From Aidingimonas halophila (GTDB lineage: Bacteria > Pseudomonadota > Gammaproteobacteria > Pseudomonadales > Halomonadaceae): a DNA stretch of 64,000 nucleotides. The stretch lies in the NCBI RefSeq assembly GCF_900106955.1, contig NZ_FNNI01000002.1, positions 186,001-250,000 on the forward strand. Reading direction: 5' to 3'. A program made the position numbers and the translations under genes. A model generated the notes under the pieces. It did no database searches. It was given only the letters and a program-made list of their open reading frames with translations, and was not told where the DNA came from. Positions within the stretch are counted from its first letter, which is position 1, and every line of letters begins with the position of its first letter. This document shows positions 34,368 through 46,634 of the stretch, piece after piece.

Positions 34368-35033
34368 TCACGATTCTTCCACCTTCGGCGGTTCGACTTC
34401 AAGCTTCTGAGCGGCAATCACCGCCTGCGTTCGGGAATGGACACCGAGCTTTCGCAGGATCGCAGTGACATGTGCCTTGATGGTGGCCTCACTGACATTC
34501 AGCTCGAAGGCAATCTGCTTGTTGAGCAGGCCATCAGTGAGCATGTTGAGTACTCGAAATTGCTGGGGAGTCAACGCGGCGATCGCCTCGGCAAAGCGAG
34601 CTTCCTCCTCGTCGACATCACCCAAGGTCTCGGCCAACTCCGGGGGTAGCCAGACTTCACCATCGAGAATCTCGCCAACGGCTTCGGCGATCAGCGACAG
34701 TGAAGCGGACTTGGGTATGAATCCCGAGGAGCCGTAGTCGATGGCACGACGCACGACATGCGGCTCATCACTGCCGGAGATGACGGCGACCGGAATATCC
34801 GGTGATTGCCCACGTAACTGGATCAGTCCGGAAAAACCATGAGCCCCGGGCATATGCAGATCAAGCAGAATCAAATCCGCATCGGGGTGTCGCAACACGA
34901 CGTCGATCGTGGCATCCATGGTATCGGATTCGACGATTTCGGCCTGGGGCGCTACCTGACGAAGCGCCTGAGTCAGGGCCGCGCGAAACAACGGGTGGTC
35001 ATCGGCCACGATGAACTTCTGGGCAAAGGCCAT
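34368..35033 (-). CDS. crbR: LuxR-type response regulator, CrbR/ErdR-like
   Basis: 221 residues. A receiver domain has Asp11/Asp12 and phospho-acceptor Asp58 (LILLDLHMPG), Lys in FIPKSAS, and a C-terminal LuxR/NarL helix-turn-helix (LTPQQFRVLNMLTDGLLNKQIAFELNVSEATIKAHVTAILRKLGV). It is the best candidate partner of the hybrid kinase. In Vibrio (CrbR) and Pseudomonas (ErdR) the homologue activates acs, which is the next gene here on the same strand. It is separated from acs by 273 bases with an acs terminator, so the two are not one operon. Confidence 0.9.
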   Translation of the reverse strand: MAFAQKFIVADDHPLFRAALTQALRQVAPQAEIVESDTMDATIDVVLRHPDADLILLDLHMPGAHGFSGLIQLRGQSPDIPVAVISGSDEPHVVRRAIDYGSSGFIPKSASLSLIAEAVGEILDGEVWLPPELAETLGDVDEEEARFAEAIAALTPQQFRVLNMLTDGLLNKQIAFELNVSEATIKAHVTAILRKLGVHSRTQAVIAAQKLEVEPPKVEES

Positions 35034-35192
35034 TGCATCTCCTCCGAGTCCTTATGTGGCGAACGAGGTTGCCGGCTGGGCCGCTGCTAGGTTCCAGTTC
35101 GCCTTTCTTATACTGCATGTTACCCCATGGTGTGAAGGTTTCCCAAGCCCGGAGGCATGATTGTCGACACAGTCGCCATGAGATAAGAAAAA

Positions 35193-35210
35193 GCCGGCCC
35201 TCAGGCCGGC
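35193..35210 (-). terminator. rho-independent terminator after acs
   Basis: Minus-strand hairpin, perfect 7-bp stem GCCGGCC / GGCCGGC with a 4-nt loop, followed by TTTTTCTTAT. It lies about 100 bases after the acs stop. The rest of 35034-35306 holds the crbR 5' region with no obvious promoter consensus. Confidence 0.85.
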
Positions 35211-35306
35211 ACATCTGTCTGGATGCTCACATACTGACATTGATCGCCCGTTTTTTCTTGTCCTGATCATGACCAGGCAGTGAGACTGTTCTTATCATCG
35301 GTTTCA

Positions 35307-37259
<1,953 letters not shown>

Positions 37260-37408
37260 GAAGGTACCTCTGTGCCAGGAAGTGAATGTCGCCGGCGGCA
37301 ATCGATGGTCTGCTCGCCGTACCCTGAAGCACGACCAGCATATACCGCACAGGCACCTATCGCCCTTTAGACATTGGTATTAACGAATTATTCCAATATT
37401 TCAATTGC

Positions 37409-37969
37409 TTATGCACCATTCTGGGGACGCTGAGAAGCCTCATGGACCAATCGCTGGGCACATTGTCGACAAAAGTAGCGTGTCCCACGCCTGGCCAGCG
37501 CATGCCGACGTGGCGTAAAAAAATGGTCGCGACAATCGCAACGGTAGCGATATGGCGCCGGGCTTGCACGGGATACATCGAAATCATGCGTTACCCGTGG
37601 TTCCAGGCCAAACAGTTCTCTCATCACTGTACGCCACTCATGGCCATGAGGGCTGACGCGATGCCCCTCCTCCAGATGATGCACCAGCCAATGTGCCACT
37701 TCATGGGGCACGATTTCGGCAAGGAAAGTATAGCGGTTCTCACGCAAGAGAGTTCGATTGAAGCGCAACCCACCTCGGCCAAAATGCGCCTGACCGGCGC
37801 ACTTTCCTCGCAGATCGAACCAGACGTGGGGATATGGCAGCGCCGGAAAGACATCCCGACACAACTGAATGGCCATGCTGACCTGACGTTGCAGGCAGGC
37901 TTCGAGAGCTGTCTCATCCAGCGACGCCAGAGTGTCGGATGAAGGTGTAGAAAGCGCGGGAGATCTCAT
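37409..37969 (-). CDS. sprT: SprT family zinc-binding protein
   Basis: 186 residues from the ATG at 37969; a longer frame would run into the region upstream of the divergent gene. The metalloprotease-like motif HEVAH is at 89-93, with VSPHGHEWR as third-ligand region. A C-terminal zinc ribbon has Cys144, Cys146, Cys167 and Cys170. It resembles SprT and the eukaryotic Spartan protease domain. The function in bacteria is not well defined. The upstream ribosome binding site is weak, so the start is uncertain. Confidence 0.88.
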   Translation of the reverse strand: MRSPALSTPSSDTLASLDETALEACLQRQVSMAIQLCRDVFPALPYPHVWFDLRGKCAGQAHFGRGGLRFNRTLLRENRYTFLAEIVPHEVAHWLVHHLEEGHRVSPHGHEWRTVMRELFGLEPRVTHDFDVSRASPAPYRYRCDCRDHFFTPRRHALARRGTRYFCRQCAQRLVHEASQRPQNGA

Positions 37970-38051
37970 GAGATGGTAAAATGACGTATTGAATCGGTGA
38001 CGTCCAGCACGGTAACCGACGTTACCCAACCCCGAATGCAGCGAGACCGAC

Positions 38052-38693
38052 ATGGCCGAAACTTCACAACCCACACCGTTGCTTGATGATGATGCCCTGG
38101 ACCACCTCGACGACTTCCTGGAATCCGATCGGGTCAATGCCGATACGCTCGACCTGGTAGGAACGCATGGCTTTCTCGTCGCACTGGCAATCGCTCCAAG
38201 AGAAATCGAGCCGACCGTCTGGGTCGGAGAATTGTTTCAGGGGGAACCGGCATTTGCGGATGATGACGAACGTCGCGAGATCCTCGGTCTGCTGGAATTA
38301 CTGAAGAACAATGCCATTAATGCCCTGGAACAGGGACAACTGCCCGAACTGCCATTCGACCTCGAACTCGGAGGCATGGCCCCGGAAGAAACACCGATCG
38401 GTGACTGGTGCGCCGGGTTCATGGAAGGTGTCTTCCTCGACGAAACCGCCTGGTTCGAGAACGATGAAGAAAACGCCGCCACGCTACTGCTTCCCTTCAT
38501 GGCGTTGTCCGGTTTGTTCGAGGATGAGCCCGACATGTCAGACTTCCTTGGCGACACCATGCAGCAGGAACGGCTGGTCAGACAACTCCCTGAACTGACA
38601 CTGGACCTTTATCTGCACTACCGAGTCCCGCCGGAAAAACCCAAGCCATCACCGCGCAAGAAAAAACCCGCCGGACGCAAAAGGGCACGGTAA
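38052..38693 (+). CDS. UPF0149 (YecA/YgfB-like) family protein
   Basis: 213 residues, alpha-helical and strongly acidic, with the family markers LVGTHGFLVALAIAPREIEPTVWVGELF and GDWCAGFMEGVFL. The last ~25 residues are a Lys/Arg/Pro-rich basic tail in place of the zinc-binding SEC-C module of E. coli YecA. The molecular role is unknown; a YgfB homologue in Pseudomonas affects ampicillin resistance. It is divergent from sprT, with 82 bases between the starts. Confidence 0.88.
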   Translation: MAETSQPTPLLDDDALDHLDDFLESDRVNADTLDLVGTHGFLVALAIAPREIEPTVWVGELFQGEPAFADDDERREILGLLELLKNNAINALEQGQLPELPFDLELGGMAPEETPIGDWCAGFMEGVFLDETAWFENDEENAATLLLPFMALSGLFEDEPDMSDFLGDTMQQERLVRQLPELTLDLYLHYRVPPEKPKPSPRKKKPAGRKRAR

Positions 38694-38758
38694 ACTGCAA
38701 GGATGCCATTCACTATCCAACTGAACGCCTCCTTGCGTTCTCTGCATTGCTTATCCGG

Positions 38759-39895
38759 CTAGCGTACCCGGGTCAGCAGGTCGTCGAGGATGCCAAACAA
38801 CCACTCCCGCAACCGCCTCCACCGAGACCGGGCCGCCCATTCGTTCGGCTCGATCTCCCGACTGGCCCGAAAGTTACGCTCGAAGAGCGCCACGACCTCG
38901 TTGGCAAACCCCGGATCCTGCACTTCCTGATTGGCTTCCAGGTTCCAATGCAGACTCCAGTGATCGAAATTGCATGACCCAATACTGCTCCAATCGTCGG
39001 CCACCGAAAATTTCGCGTGAATGAACGTCGGCTGGAATTCGAAAATTCTCACGCCCGCGCGAAGCAATCGCCCGTAGAATCGCTGTCCGGCATAACGAAC
39101 GCCAGGATGATCGTGACGGTCACCGGGCAATAGCAGACGCACATCGACACCCCGTCGCGCCGCCCTGACCAGGCGCATTCGTAATCGCAAGGTCGGGACG
39201 AAATAAGGGGTACAGATCCAGATACGACGTTGGGCATAGGCGACTTGGCGGAGAAGTGAGTAACGGATCGCCTGATAACGATAGCCCTGGCCCCAGACCA
39301 CACGCCCGAGCATATCGCCTTTTGGATAATTTTCGCTGGCAGGCATCAACCCCCTCACCAGGGCCCGGTCGCCTTTGCCACGGGTCAGAGAAGAACGCCA
39401 CAGACGAGCGAACAGCGCGACCCAGTCCGAGACTACGGGCCCTTCGATCCGCACGGCGACCTCATACCATGCATCAAGAAATTCATCGACAGCACCGAAC
39501 CCGCCCGTGAAAGCCAGCTCACCATCAATGACGAGCAGTTTGCGATGATCGCGGCTCAGATTCCTCGCAAACGACCTGACGGCCAGCGGATTGAAAAATC
39601 GCAATGCCACCCCTTGGGCCACCAGCCGTTCACGGTCATTGTCCTTCAGCCCCAGCGCCCCGAAACCATCCAGCAGGACGAGTACTCTGACGCCGCGTTC
39701 GCAAGCACGTCCCAACGCCGCGATGATATCGTCCGTCAGCCGGCCGGATTCCATGAGATAGAGTTCGACCAGGATCCAGTGTCGAGCCGATTCGACAGCC
39801 TGGAGCATTTCGGGGAGAAAGCGCTTGGCCTCCGGCAACATCGTGAACCGATTTCCCTGACGCCAGATACTGCGCATGGCCCGGCTGGTGCGCAT
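38759..39895 (-). CDS. phospholipase D-type cardiolipin synthase (ClsB-like)
   Basis: 378 residues from the ATG at 39895, preceded by GGGAGA. Two HKD motifs are present: HRKLLVIDGELAFTGGFGAV near residue 115 and FIHAKFSVADDWSSIGSCNFD near residue 290. There is no N-terminal membrane anchor, so it is ClsB-like or a general PLD phosphatidyltransferase. It makes cardiolipin from phosphatidylglycerol. It is divergent from plsB (129 bases between starts), putting two phospholipid genes around one control region. Confidence 0.87.
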   Translation of the reverse strand: MRTSRAMRSIWRQGNRFTMLPEAKRFLPEMLQAVESARHWILVELYLMESGRLTDDIIAALGRACERGVRVLVLLDGFGALGLKDNDRERLVAQGVALRFFNPLAVRSFARNLSRDHRKLLVIDGELAFTGGFGAVDEFLDAWYEVAVRIEGPVVSDWVALFARLWRSSLTRGKGDRALVRGLMPASENYPKGDMLGRVVWGQGYRYQAIRYSLLRQVAYAQRRIWICTPYFVPTLRLRMRLVRAARRGVDVRLLLPGDRHDHPGVRYAGQRFYGRLLRAGVRIFEFQPTFIHAKFSVADDWSSIGSCNFDHWSLHWNLEANQEVQDPGFANEVVALFERNFRASREIEPNEWAARSRWRRLREWLFGILDDLLTRVR

Positions 39896-40024
39896 CTCCC
39901 TTCTCCCTGTTCCCGACGACACGCTAGTACGTAGCATCATGACATTGTGTCGGTGTCATCGCGACTACGACGATTGCGACATGCTCGTTATACTGGCCGG
40001 CATCACTCAATCACGGATAATGCC

Positions 40025-42154
40025 ATGGACAGGTCACCTCTCATCCCAGCCGGATGGCGCAAAGGGCTACGCCGCTTGCTCGATGCCTGGGTGACGCCAC
40101 GCCGGATCGAACCGGAGCCTGGCGAGCTACCCCTCGACGACAAGGCAATGACCCTCTATGTCCTGCCCTCTCCGGCCCTCTCGGATAGCCTGCTGCTGGA
40201 AAATTTATGCCGTGCCCACAACCTGCCGGCCGCCGATCAATGGCATACGCTGGCCTCACGCCGAACGCGAGCGTGCTTCGCGCTGACACATCGCCGACGC
40301 TCCTCGCGCAACCTTTTGCTGGACGACTTGATTCATCATCTCACCACTCATCCTGAGGCGCATATCCAACTGGTGCCGGTCAGCGTCTTCTGGGGGCGGG
40401 CGCCGGGCAAACGTTTCGGATTCTGGCATACTCTTGCGGCGGATAGTTGGCCACTGGCGGGACGACTGCGCCGAGGGCTATCGATGCTCGTCAATCGCCA
40501 GCGTGTGGAAGTCCATTTCGGTACACCGCTGACGCTGCGTCAGCTTCTGGATGATCGCAGTGAGGATGTCATGGCTCGACGGGCGGCCCGGCTGTTGCGA
40601 GTCCATTTCCGACGAACGCGGACCCGACTGCTCGGACCGGATCTTTCCCACCGGCGAACCCTGATCGAGGGAGTCGTCAATAGCCCGACCGTGCGTCAGG
40701 CCATCGAGGAAGTGGCCATCGCTCAAGGACGTTCCCGAGCGCGCGTCACACGACGTGCGTTTCGCTACGGCCGCGAGATCGCTTCCCACATGACATACCC
40801 GGTTCTGCGCGTCCTTGACCAGCTGCTGAGACGGCTGTGGACCCGACTCTACGACGGTGTCGATGTTCAGGGACTCGACAAGGTCAAGGCCGTGGCAGGC
40901 GATCACACGCTGGTCTACGTTCCCTGCCACCGCAGCCATGTCGATTACCTGCTGCTCTCCTATATTCTTTTCCAGGAAGGGCTGATGCCGCCACACATCG
41001 CGGCAGGCCGCAATCTCAACATGCCATTAATCGGTCCGATACTACGCCGCGGCGGGGCATTTTTCATCCGCCGCAGCTTCAAGAATAACCGCCTCTACAG
41101 TGCGGTTTTCACCGAGTATCTGCATCGTCTGTTGCTACGCGGCCATCCTTTGGAATATTTCATCGAGGGAGGACGGTCACGCAGTGGCAGGATGTTGCCT
41201 CCCCGACCGGGCATGCTGGCCATGACCTTACGCTCACATGCCCGCGCGGCCGGCAGCGGCCGACGACTCGCCTTCGTCCCGATATATATCGGCTACGAGC
41301 GCATCATGGAAGACAATAGCTATCTGCGGGAACGGCAAGGCGGCAAGAAACGACGCGAGACGCCTCTCGCCCTGCTGAGAGTGATTCATCGTCTCAGACA
41401 ACCGTTCGGCAAGGTCACCGTCAATGTCGGCGACCCATTGGACCTCGACGTTTTCCTCGATCGACACGTCCCTCGCTGGCGCCAGCCTTCATCTCCATAT
41501 CGCCCTGACTGGACGCGCGAAGCGGTCCCGCAGTTGGGCAATGCATTGGCCTGCCGGATCAACGCCGCCATGACACTCAATCCCGTCAACCTGGTCGCCT
41601 TGGCACTTCTGGCCACGGATCAGCACGCGATGGAGTCGCAGTCGCTCGAACGACAACTGCGCTTGTTGACGGACCTGCAACGCCATCGGTCCGCGGCCCC
41701 GGCCGTCTCGCTACCGGAAGGGCTCCCTGCACATTGGATCGAACGCGTCGCCATGCTCGGTCTTGTTCAGTACGACTCAACGGAGGGGGCCAAGCCCCGC
41801 GTTCATGCCAACGCGATGCAAGCCGGATTGCTCGACTGGTATCGCCACAACGTCCTTCATGGCTTCGTACTGGTGCAGATGATCGCGACGGCGCTATACG
41901 AAACGGGATCGGTGAGTGCCGCACCGCTCGAGCTGCACAGGCAGGCATGGCAGGCTCGATGCGAGGCATACTATATCGCTCTCCCCGTTTCCATCGATGT
42001 CGCCTGGAAGGACACGCTTTCCGTACTCGACGCGCATGGGCTGATCACGCCACGGGACGAGAGCTGGATGGTCAACGATACCCCGGATAGCCAGTATGCC
42101 GTTCGCCTGTTGCACAACCTCCTTCCAACCGAAGAGAAGGCAATCAATGCCTAA
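40025..42154 (+). CDS. plsB: glycerol-3-phosphate 1-O-acyltransferase PlsB
   Basis: 709 residues from the ATG at 40025; an upstream frame to 39947 is open but unlikely. The acyltransferase signature blocks are present: HRSHVDY (H-x4-D, His302/Asp307), GAFFIRRSFKNN, FIEGGRSRSGR, and FVPIYIGYERI. It transfers an acyl group to sn-glycerol 3-phosphate at the inner membrane, the first step of phospholipid synthesis. It is shorter than E. coli PlsB (807), mostly at the N terminus. Its stop overlaps the stop of the convergent rsmJ by four bases. Confidence 0.93.
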   Translation: MDRSPLIPAGWRKGLRRLLDAWVTPRRIEPEPGELPLDDKAMTLYVLPSPALSDSLLLENLCRAHNLPAADQWHTLASRRTRACFALTHRRRSSRNLLLDDLIHHLTTHPEAHIQLVPVSVFWGRAPGKRFGFWHTLAADSWPLAGRLRRGLSMLVNRQRVEVHFGTPLTLRQLLDDRSEDVMARRAARLLRVHFRRTRTRLLGPDLSHRRTLIEGVVNSPTVRQAIEEVAIAQGRSRARVTRRAFRYGREIASHMTYPVLRVLDQLLRRLWTRLYDGVDVQGLDKVKAVAGDHTLVYVPCHRSHVDYLLLSYILFQEGLMPPHIAAGRNLNMPLIGPILRRGGAFFIRRSFKNNRLYSAVFTEYLHRLLLRGHPLEYFIEGGRSRSGRMLPPRPGMLAMTLRSHARAAGSGRRLAFVPIYIGYERIMEDNSYLRERQGGKKRRETPLALLRVIHRLRQPFGKVTVNVGDPLDLDVFLDRHVPRWRQPSSPYRPDWTREAVPQLGNALACRINAAMTLNPVNLVALALLATDQHAMESQSLERQLRLLTDLQRHRSAAPAVSLPEGLPAHWIERVAMLGLVQYDSTEGAKPRVHANAMQAGLLDWYRHNVLHGFVLVQMIATALYETGSVSAAPLELHRQAWQARCEAYYIALPVSIDVAWKDTLSVLDAHGLITPRDESWMVNDTPDSQYAVRLLHNLLPTEEKAINA

Positions 42155-42912
42155 AGCCCCCGGTGTACATACAGGTCATAACGACTGGTTTTGCCGGCAA
42201 TGACATGGTGGGGCGAGACTCCCTCGATCGGTGGTGCCTTGCGAGGCCGCTTGACCGCCACTCGGTGCGTTGCTGTAGCAAGAGCGGTTTCCAGCAAACA
42301 CGCAGCATCAGCATCATCGCCGGCCAATTCACGAAAGACCCGCATTTCCTTCTTGACCAGAGCGGACTTGTGACGGTGGGGGAACATGGGATCCAGATGA
42401 ACCACTTGGGGAAGCAGCTCGACTTCCGCCATGATAGCGGCCAGATCGCGACTGGCATCACCCTGACGAAGAGTCATCCGAGACACCACATCGGCAAGTT
42501 CATCGACCCGACGTGCGCGTTGCAGAGCATCCGCCAACAAGGCATGGATCACCGGATGGCGTTCAACCAACACGACGCGAGCGCCCAGGCTAGCCAGCAC
42601 GAAACCATCACGTCCGAGGCCTGCTGTCGCGTCCACGATCACCGGCGAGGCGGTCTTCCCCAGACCGCACGCCTTGGCCACCAACTGGCCTCGCCCTCCA
42701 CCGAAACGCCGGCGATGTGCGGTACGTCCCGACACGAAATCGGCTTTCAACGGTTTGCCATAACAACGCTCATCACCGGCCAGAACCAAGGCTCCTGCCT
42801 GCATCATCAACGTCAGGCCAGGCCCGGCAGTGGACACCATGGGCAGTCCCAACTCGTCCGCCAGCGGCTCGAGCGACTCACCACACACAACGACACGTTC
42901 TTGCCAGGACAT
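42151..42912 (-). CDS. rsmJ: 16S rRNA (guanine-1516-N2)-methyltransferase
   Basis: 253 residues with the SAM-binding motif IVDATAGLGRDGFVLASLGARV and the catalytic-loop HLDPMFPHRHKSALVKKEMR, matching RsmJ (YhiQ). It methylates G1516 in helix 45 of 16S rRNA. The start at 42912 lies only 2 bases before the tsaB stop (both minus strand), so it is probably cotranscribed with adk-tsaB. Its end overlaps plsB tail to tail (CTAA). Confidence 0.93.
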   Translation of the reverse strand: MSWQERVVVCGESLEPLADELGLPMVSTAGPGLTLMMQAGALVLAGDERCYGKPLKADFVSGRTAHRRRFGGGRGQLVAKACGLGKTASPVIVDATAGLGRDGFVLASLGARVVLVERHPVIHALLADALQRARRVDELADVVSRMTLRQGDASRDLAAIMAEVELLPQVVHLDPMFPHRHKSALVKKEMRVFRELAGDDADAACLLETALATATHRVAVKRPRKAPPIEGVSPHHVIAGKTSRYDLYVHRGL

Positions 42913-42914
42913 GG

Positions 42915-43616
42915 CTAGCGTCGCCAGGCTACTTTGTCACGCAGATACACCGGTTGAACCAGGTGAGGGGATTGTCCTTGCCCGGCAAGGTACTCCCGGG
43001 AGGCCAGATATGCCATATCCTCGGCCACCGGTGCCAAATCCTCGATATGCTGGCCGATCTCCGCTTGCAACTGGGCCGGCATCGACGACCACAGTTTCCA
43101 CCCCGAACCGACGCCGACCCAATCAACGTCCTCCTGTCCGGCGGGAAGCGAAAGCGCCTCCGGTGACATCACGGCTTCGTCCATCAGGGGCGTCAGTTGC
43201 CCCTGATGGCAATAATAGGCCCCAACGTAGATTTCGCCCATTCGTGCATCGAGTGCCGGTATCACGTAGCGCAGGTGATATTGTCGATGGGCGGCGTATG
43301 CCATGGCCGCCAGCGTTGATACGCCGATCAATGGCTTTTCCGCACCATACGCCAAGCCCTGCGCAATACCGGCGGCGATTCGCAGCCCGGTAAAGGACCC
43401 CGGACCGTGCCCATAAGCTATGGCATCGAGATCCTCGACCGTTAGTGAAGCTTCGGCCAGCAGGTCATCGATCATCGGCATCAGACGATGCGTATGCTCG
43501 CGAGGTGTCAACGATAAGCGTGCTGACACCTCATCGGCCTCTGCTCCGGCAGGGCGATGCATCAATGCCACGGAACAGGCATTCGATGAGGCATCGAGAG
43601 CCAATAAGGTAGGCAT
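42915..43616 (-). CDS. tsaB: tRNA threonylcarbamoyladenosine synthesis protein TsaB
   Basis: 233 residues when started at 43616 (MPTLLALDASSNACSVAL); the long in-frame extension upstream overlaps adk and is not real. The ASKHA-fold phosphate motifs and GHGPGSFTGLRIAAGIAQGLAYG are diagnostic. It forms a complex with TsaD and TsaE that makes t6A37 in ANN-decoding tRNAs. It lies 13 bases after adk and 2 before rsmJ. TrmO, which modifies t6A further, is encoded about 8 kb away. Confidence 0.94.
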   Translation of the reverse strand: MPTLLALDASSNACSVALMHRPAGAEADEVSARLSLTPREHTHRLMPMIDDLLAEASLTVEDLDAIAYGHGPGSFTGLRIAAGIAQGLAYGAEKPLIGVSTLAAMAYAAHRQYHLRYVIPALDARMGEIYVGAYYCHQGQLTPLMDEAVMSPEALSLPAGQEDVDWVGVGSGWKLWSSMPAQLQAEIGQHIEDLAPVAEDMAYLASREYLAGQGQSPHLVQPVYLRDKVAWRR

Positions 43617-43629
43617 CGAGGTCGTTATC

Positions 43630-44376
<747 letters not shown>

Positions 44377-44493
44377 TCATACAGTCCGGCCTGTCTGTCA
44401 TGGCGGAAGAAAAGCTTGTATGCCAACGAGTTGACGACCCGGCTAACACTTTGGTCTGTAGATACGCCGTTGTCGCAGCACCTATCAAGAGCA

Positions 44494-44513
44494 ACGGCGC
44501 CCGCAGGCGCCGT
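44494..44513 (-). terminator. hairpin downstream of aceF
   Basis: Perfect 8-bp stem ACGGCGCC / GGCGCCGT with 4-nt loop, about 30 bases after the aceF stop. The tail (TGCTCTTGAT) is only weakly U-rich, so it is a likely but not certain terminator of aceEF. Confidence 0.5.
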
Positions 44514-44541
44514 CATTTCAGGCAGGCGATGCAGCTGAGCG

Positions 44542-46548
44542 TCACATCAGCAATCGACGGATATCGCTCAACACCTGTCCCAGGAAGGCGGTGAAGCGAG
44601 CCGCGTCGGCGCCGTTTACCGCTCGGTGGTCATAGGAGAGGCATAGCGGCATCATCAACCGAGGTTGGAATGCCTCACCGTCCCACACGGGCTTCATCTG
44701 CGCCTTGGAGATCCCCAGAATAGCCACTTCCGGCGCATTGACGATCGGTGTGAACGCCGTGCCGCCGACCGAACCCAGGCTGGAGATCGTGAAGCAGCCC
44801 CCCGTCATCTCCTCGCGCTTGAGTTTCTTCGACTGTGCCTTACCCGCCAGTTCGACCGACTCCTTGGCGAGATCAATCAACGATTTCCGATCGGCGTCAC
44901 GAATGACCGGCACCATGAGGCCATCCGGTGTATCGACCGCCACGCCGATGTGCACATATTTTTTCCAGACCATCGTCTCACCGTCACCCTTGAGGCTGAC
45001 GTTGAACTGTGGAAACTTGCGCAGCGCAAACGCACAGGCCTTGATCAAAAATGGCAGTGGCGTGAGCTTGGCGCCCTGCGCCTCCGCTTCGGCCTTCATC
45101 GACTTGCGGAAATTCTCGAGCTCGGTGATATCGGCTTCGTCGAACTGAGTGACATGCGGGACATTGAGCCAGCTGCGGTGAAGATTGGTCGCGCCCATTT
45201 TGAGCAAACGCCCCATGGGCTTCTCTTCCACCTCGCCGAACTCGCTGAAATCGACTTCGGGAATCGGCGGAATGCCCGCTCCTCCCTCGGCGCCTGCAGG
45301 GGCAGCAGCCGGCGTCTTGGCCTGACCGGCCATGACCTGCTTGACGTAAGAGTGGACGTCCTCCTTGAGCACCCGATCCTTGGGACCGCTCGGCGTGACC
45401 AATGCCAGGTCGACGCCCAACTCCCGGGCCAGCATGCGAACGGCCGGGCCGGCATGCACCAGCTTGCCCTCGCGTACCGGTTGAGGCGTACCTTTCGCCT
45501 CCGGCCCCGGCGCAGCAGCCGGCTGACTGGGAGCCTGCTCAGGGGCTTTCTTGGCGGCCGGTGACTCCGGGGCATGAGATGTCGACGCTGGCTCGGCACT
45601 CGGCGCCGGGGCACCGGCTGTCTCGATATAGCCGATCAAATCACCCTCGGAGACGGTATCCCCCTCTTTGACGCTCAGTTCGAGCAACTTGCCTTTATAG
45701 GGGCTGGGTACGTCCATGGACGCCTTGTCGGACTCGAGCGTGATCAGGGGGTCTTCCTCGTCGACCTCATCCCCTGCCGCAACGGCAATTTCTATGATCG
45801 GCACGTCGCTGGAACCGGACAGATCCGGCACACGGATCTCCTTGCGCTCCGGCTCGCCGCTCGCAGCAGGCGCGGATTCCGGTTTGGCCTGGCTGGCGGA
45901 CGGCTCCGACGACGCGGCAGCTTGCGGCTGTTCTGCGGGCTCGCCATCGTCACCAGCCACTTCCATGGTCCCGATCACATCCCCTTCGGAGACGGTATCC
46001 CCCTCTTTGACCGACAAGCTGACGAGCTTGCCTGTATAGGGGCTGGGCACATCCATGGAGGCCTTGTCGGATTCCAGCGTAATGAGGGAGTCCTCTTCAT
46101 TGACCTCATCACCTTCGGACACCGCCACTTCGATGATCTCGACATCGCTGGAGCCACCCAGGTCAGGTACCTTGACCTCGACGGTGCGGCTACCGCCTCC
46201 ACCGCTCTGCTGCGAGGCAGGTTCCTCCTTGGCGGGCTGTTGCGCCGAGTCGTCCGATGACGACGCCGCTTCGGTGGCGACTTCATCGCCACCATCATCA
46301 CTGTCGTTGCCCTCGACTTCCACCTCGACGATGTCATCGCCCTCGGATACGGTATCGCCCTCTTTCACCAGCAATTTCAGTACCTTGCCACCCTTGGGCG
46401 AGGGCACATCCATGCTGGCCTTGTCGGACTCCAGAGTGATCAGGGTGTCTTCGGCCTCGATGACATCGCCTTCCGACACCGCGATCTCGATGATTTCGAC
46501 ATCGGTGCTACCGCCGATGTCGGGAACTTTGATGGTTTCGCTACTCAA
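44542..46548 (-). CDS. aceF: pyruvate dehydrogenase E2, dihydrolipoyl acetyltransferase
   Basis: 668 residues. Three tandem lipoyl domains (~3-76, ~118-195, ~235-310), each with lipoylated Lys in LESDKASMDVPSP, are joined by Ala/Pro/Ser-rich acidic linkers. A peripheral-subunit-binding domain follows (~365-400, PAVRMLARELGVDLALV), then the catalytic core (~430-668) with SYDHRAVNGADAARF. It forms the core of pyruvate dehydrogenase and passes acetyl groups to CoA. aceE lies 86 bases upstream. No lpd gene follows in this window, so E3 is encoded elsewhere. Confidence 0.96.
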   Translation of the reverse strand: MSSETIKVPDIGGSTDVEIIEIAVSEGDVIEAEDTLITLESDKASMDVPSPKGGKVLKLLVKEGDTVSEGDDIVEVEVEGNDSDDGGDEVATEAASSSDDSAQQPAKEEPASQQSGGGGSRTVEVKVPDLGGSSDVEIIEVAVSEGDEVNEEDSLITLESDKASMDVPSPYTGKLVSLSVKEGDTVSEGDVIGTMEVAGDDGEPAEQPQAAASSEPSASQAKPESAPAASGEPERKEIRVPDLSGSSDVPIIEIAVAAGDEVDEEDPLITLESDKASMDVPSPYKGKLLELSVKEGDTVSEGDLIGYIETAGAPAPSAEPASTSHAPESPAAKKAPEQAPSQPAAAPGPEAKGTPQPVREGKLVHAGPAVRMLARELGVDLALVTPSGPKDRVLKEDVHSYVKQVMAGQAKTPAAAPAGAEGGAGIPPIPEVDFSEFGEVEEKPMGRLLKMGATNLHRSWLNVPHVTQFDEADITELENFRKSMKAEAEAQGAKLTPLPFLIKACAFALRKFPQFNVSLKGDGETMVWKKYVHIGVAVDTPDGLMVPVIRDADRKSLIDLAKESVELAGKAQSKKLKREEMTGGCFTISSLGSVGGTAFTPIVNAPEVAILGISKAQMKPVWDGEAFQPRLMMPLCLSYDHRAVNGADAARFTAFLGQVLSDIRRLLM

Positions 46549-46634
46549 GGTCGCGCTCCTTTCGAATCGTGCTGGCCGCAGACGCCGGGCCCATGACCAT
46601 TCCCGGCAAGGCGTCTGCTGCGCTGGTCATTGGC

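Noticed and set aside
45600-46500. DNA repeats inside aceF
   Set aside because: They are the three homologous lipoyl domains and their similar codons, normal for E2 proteins.
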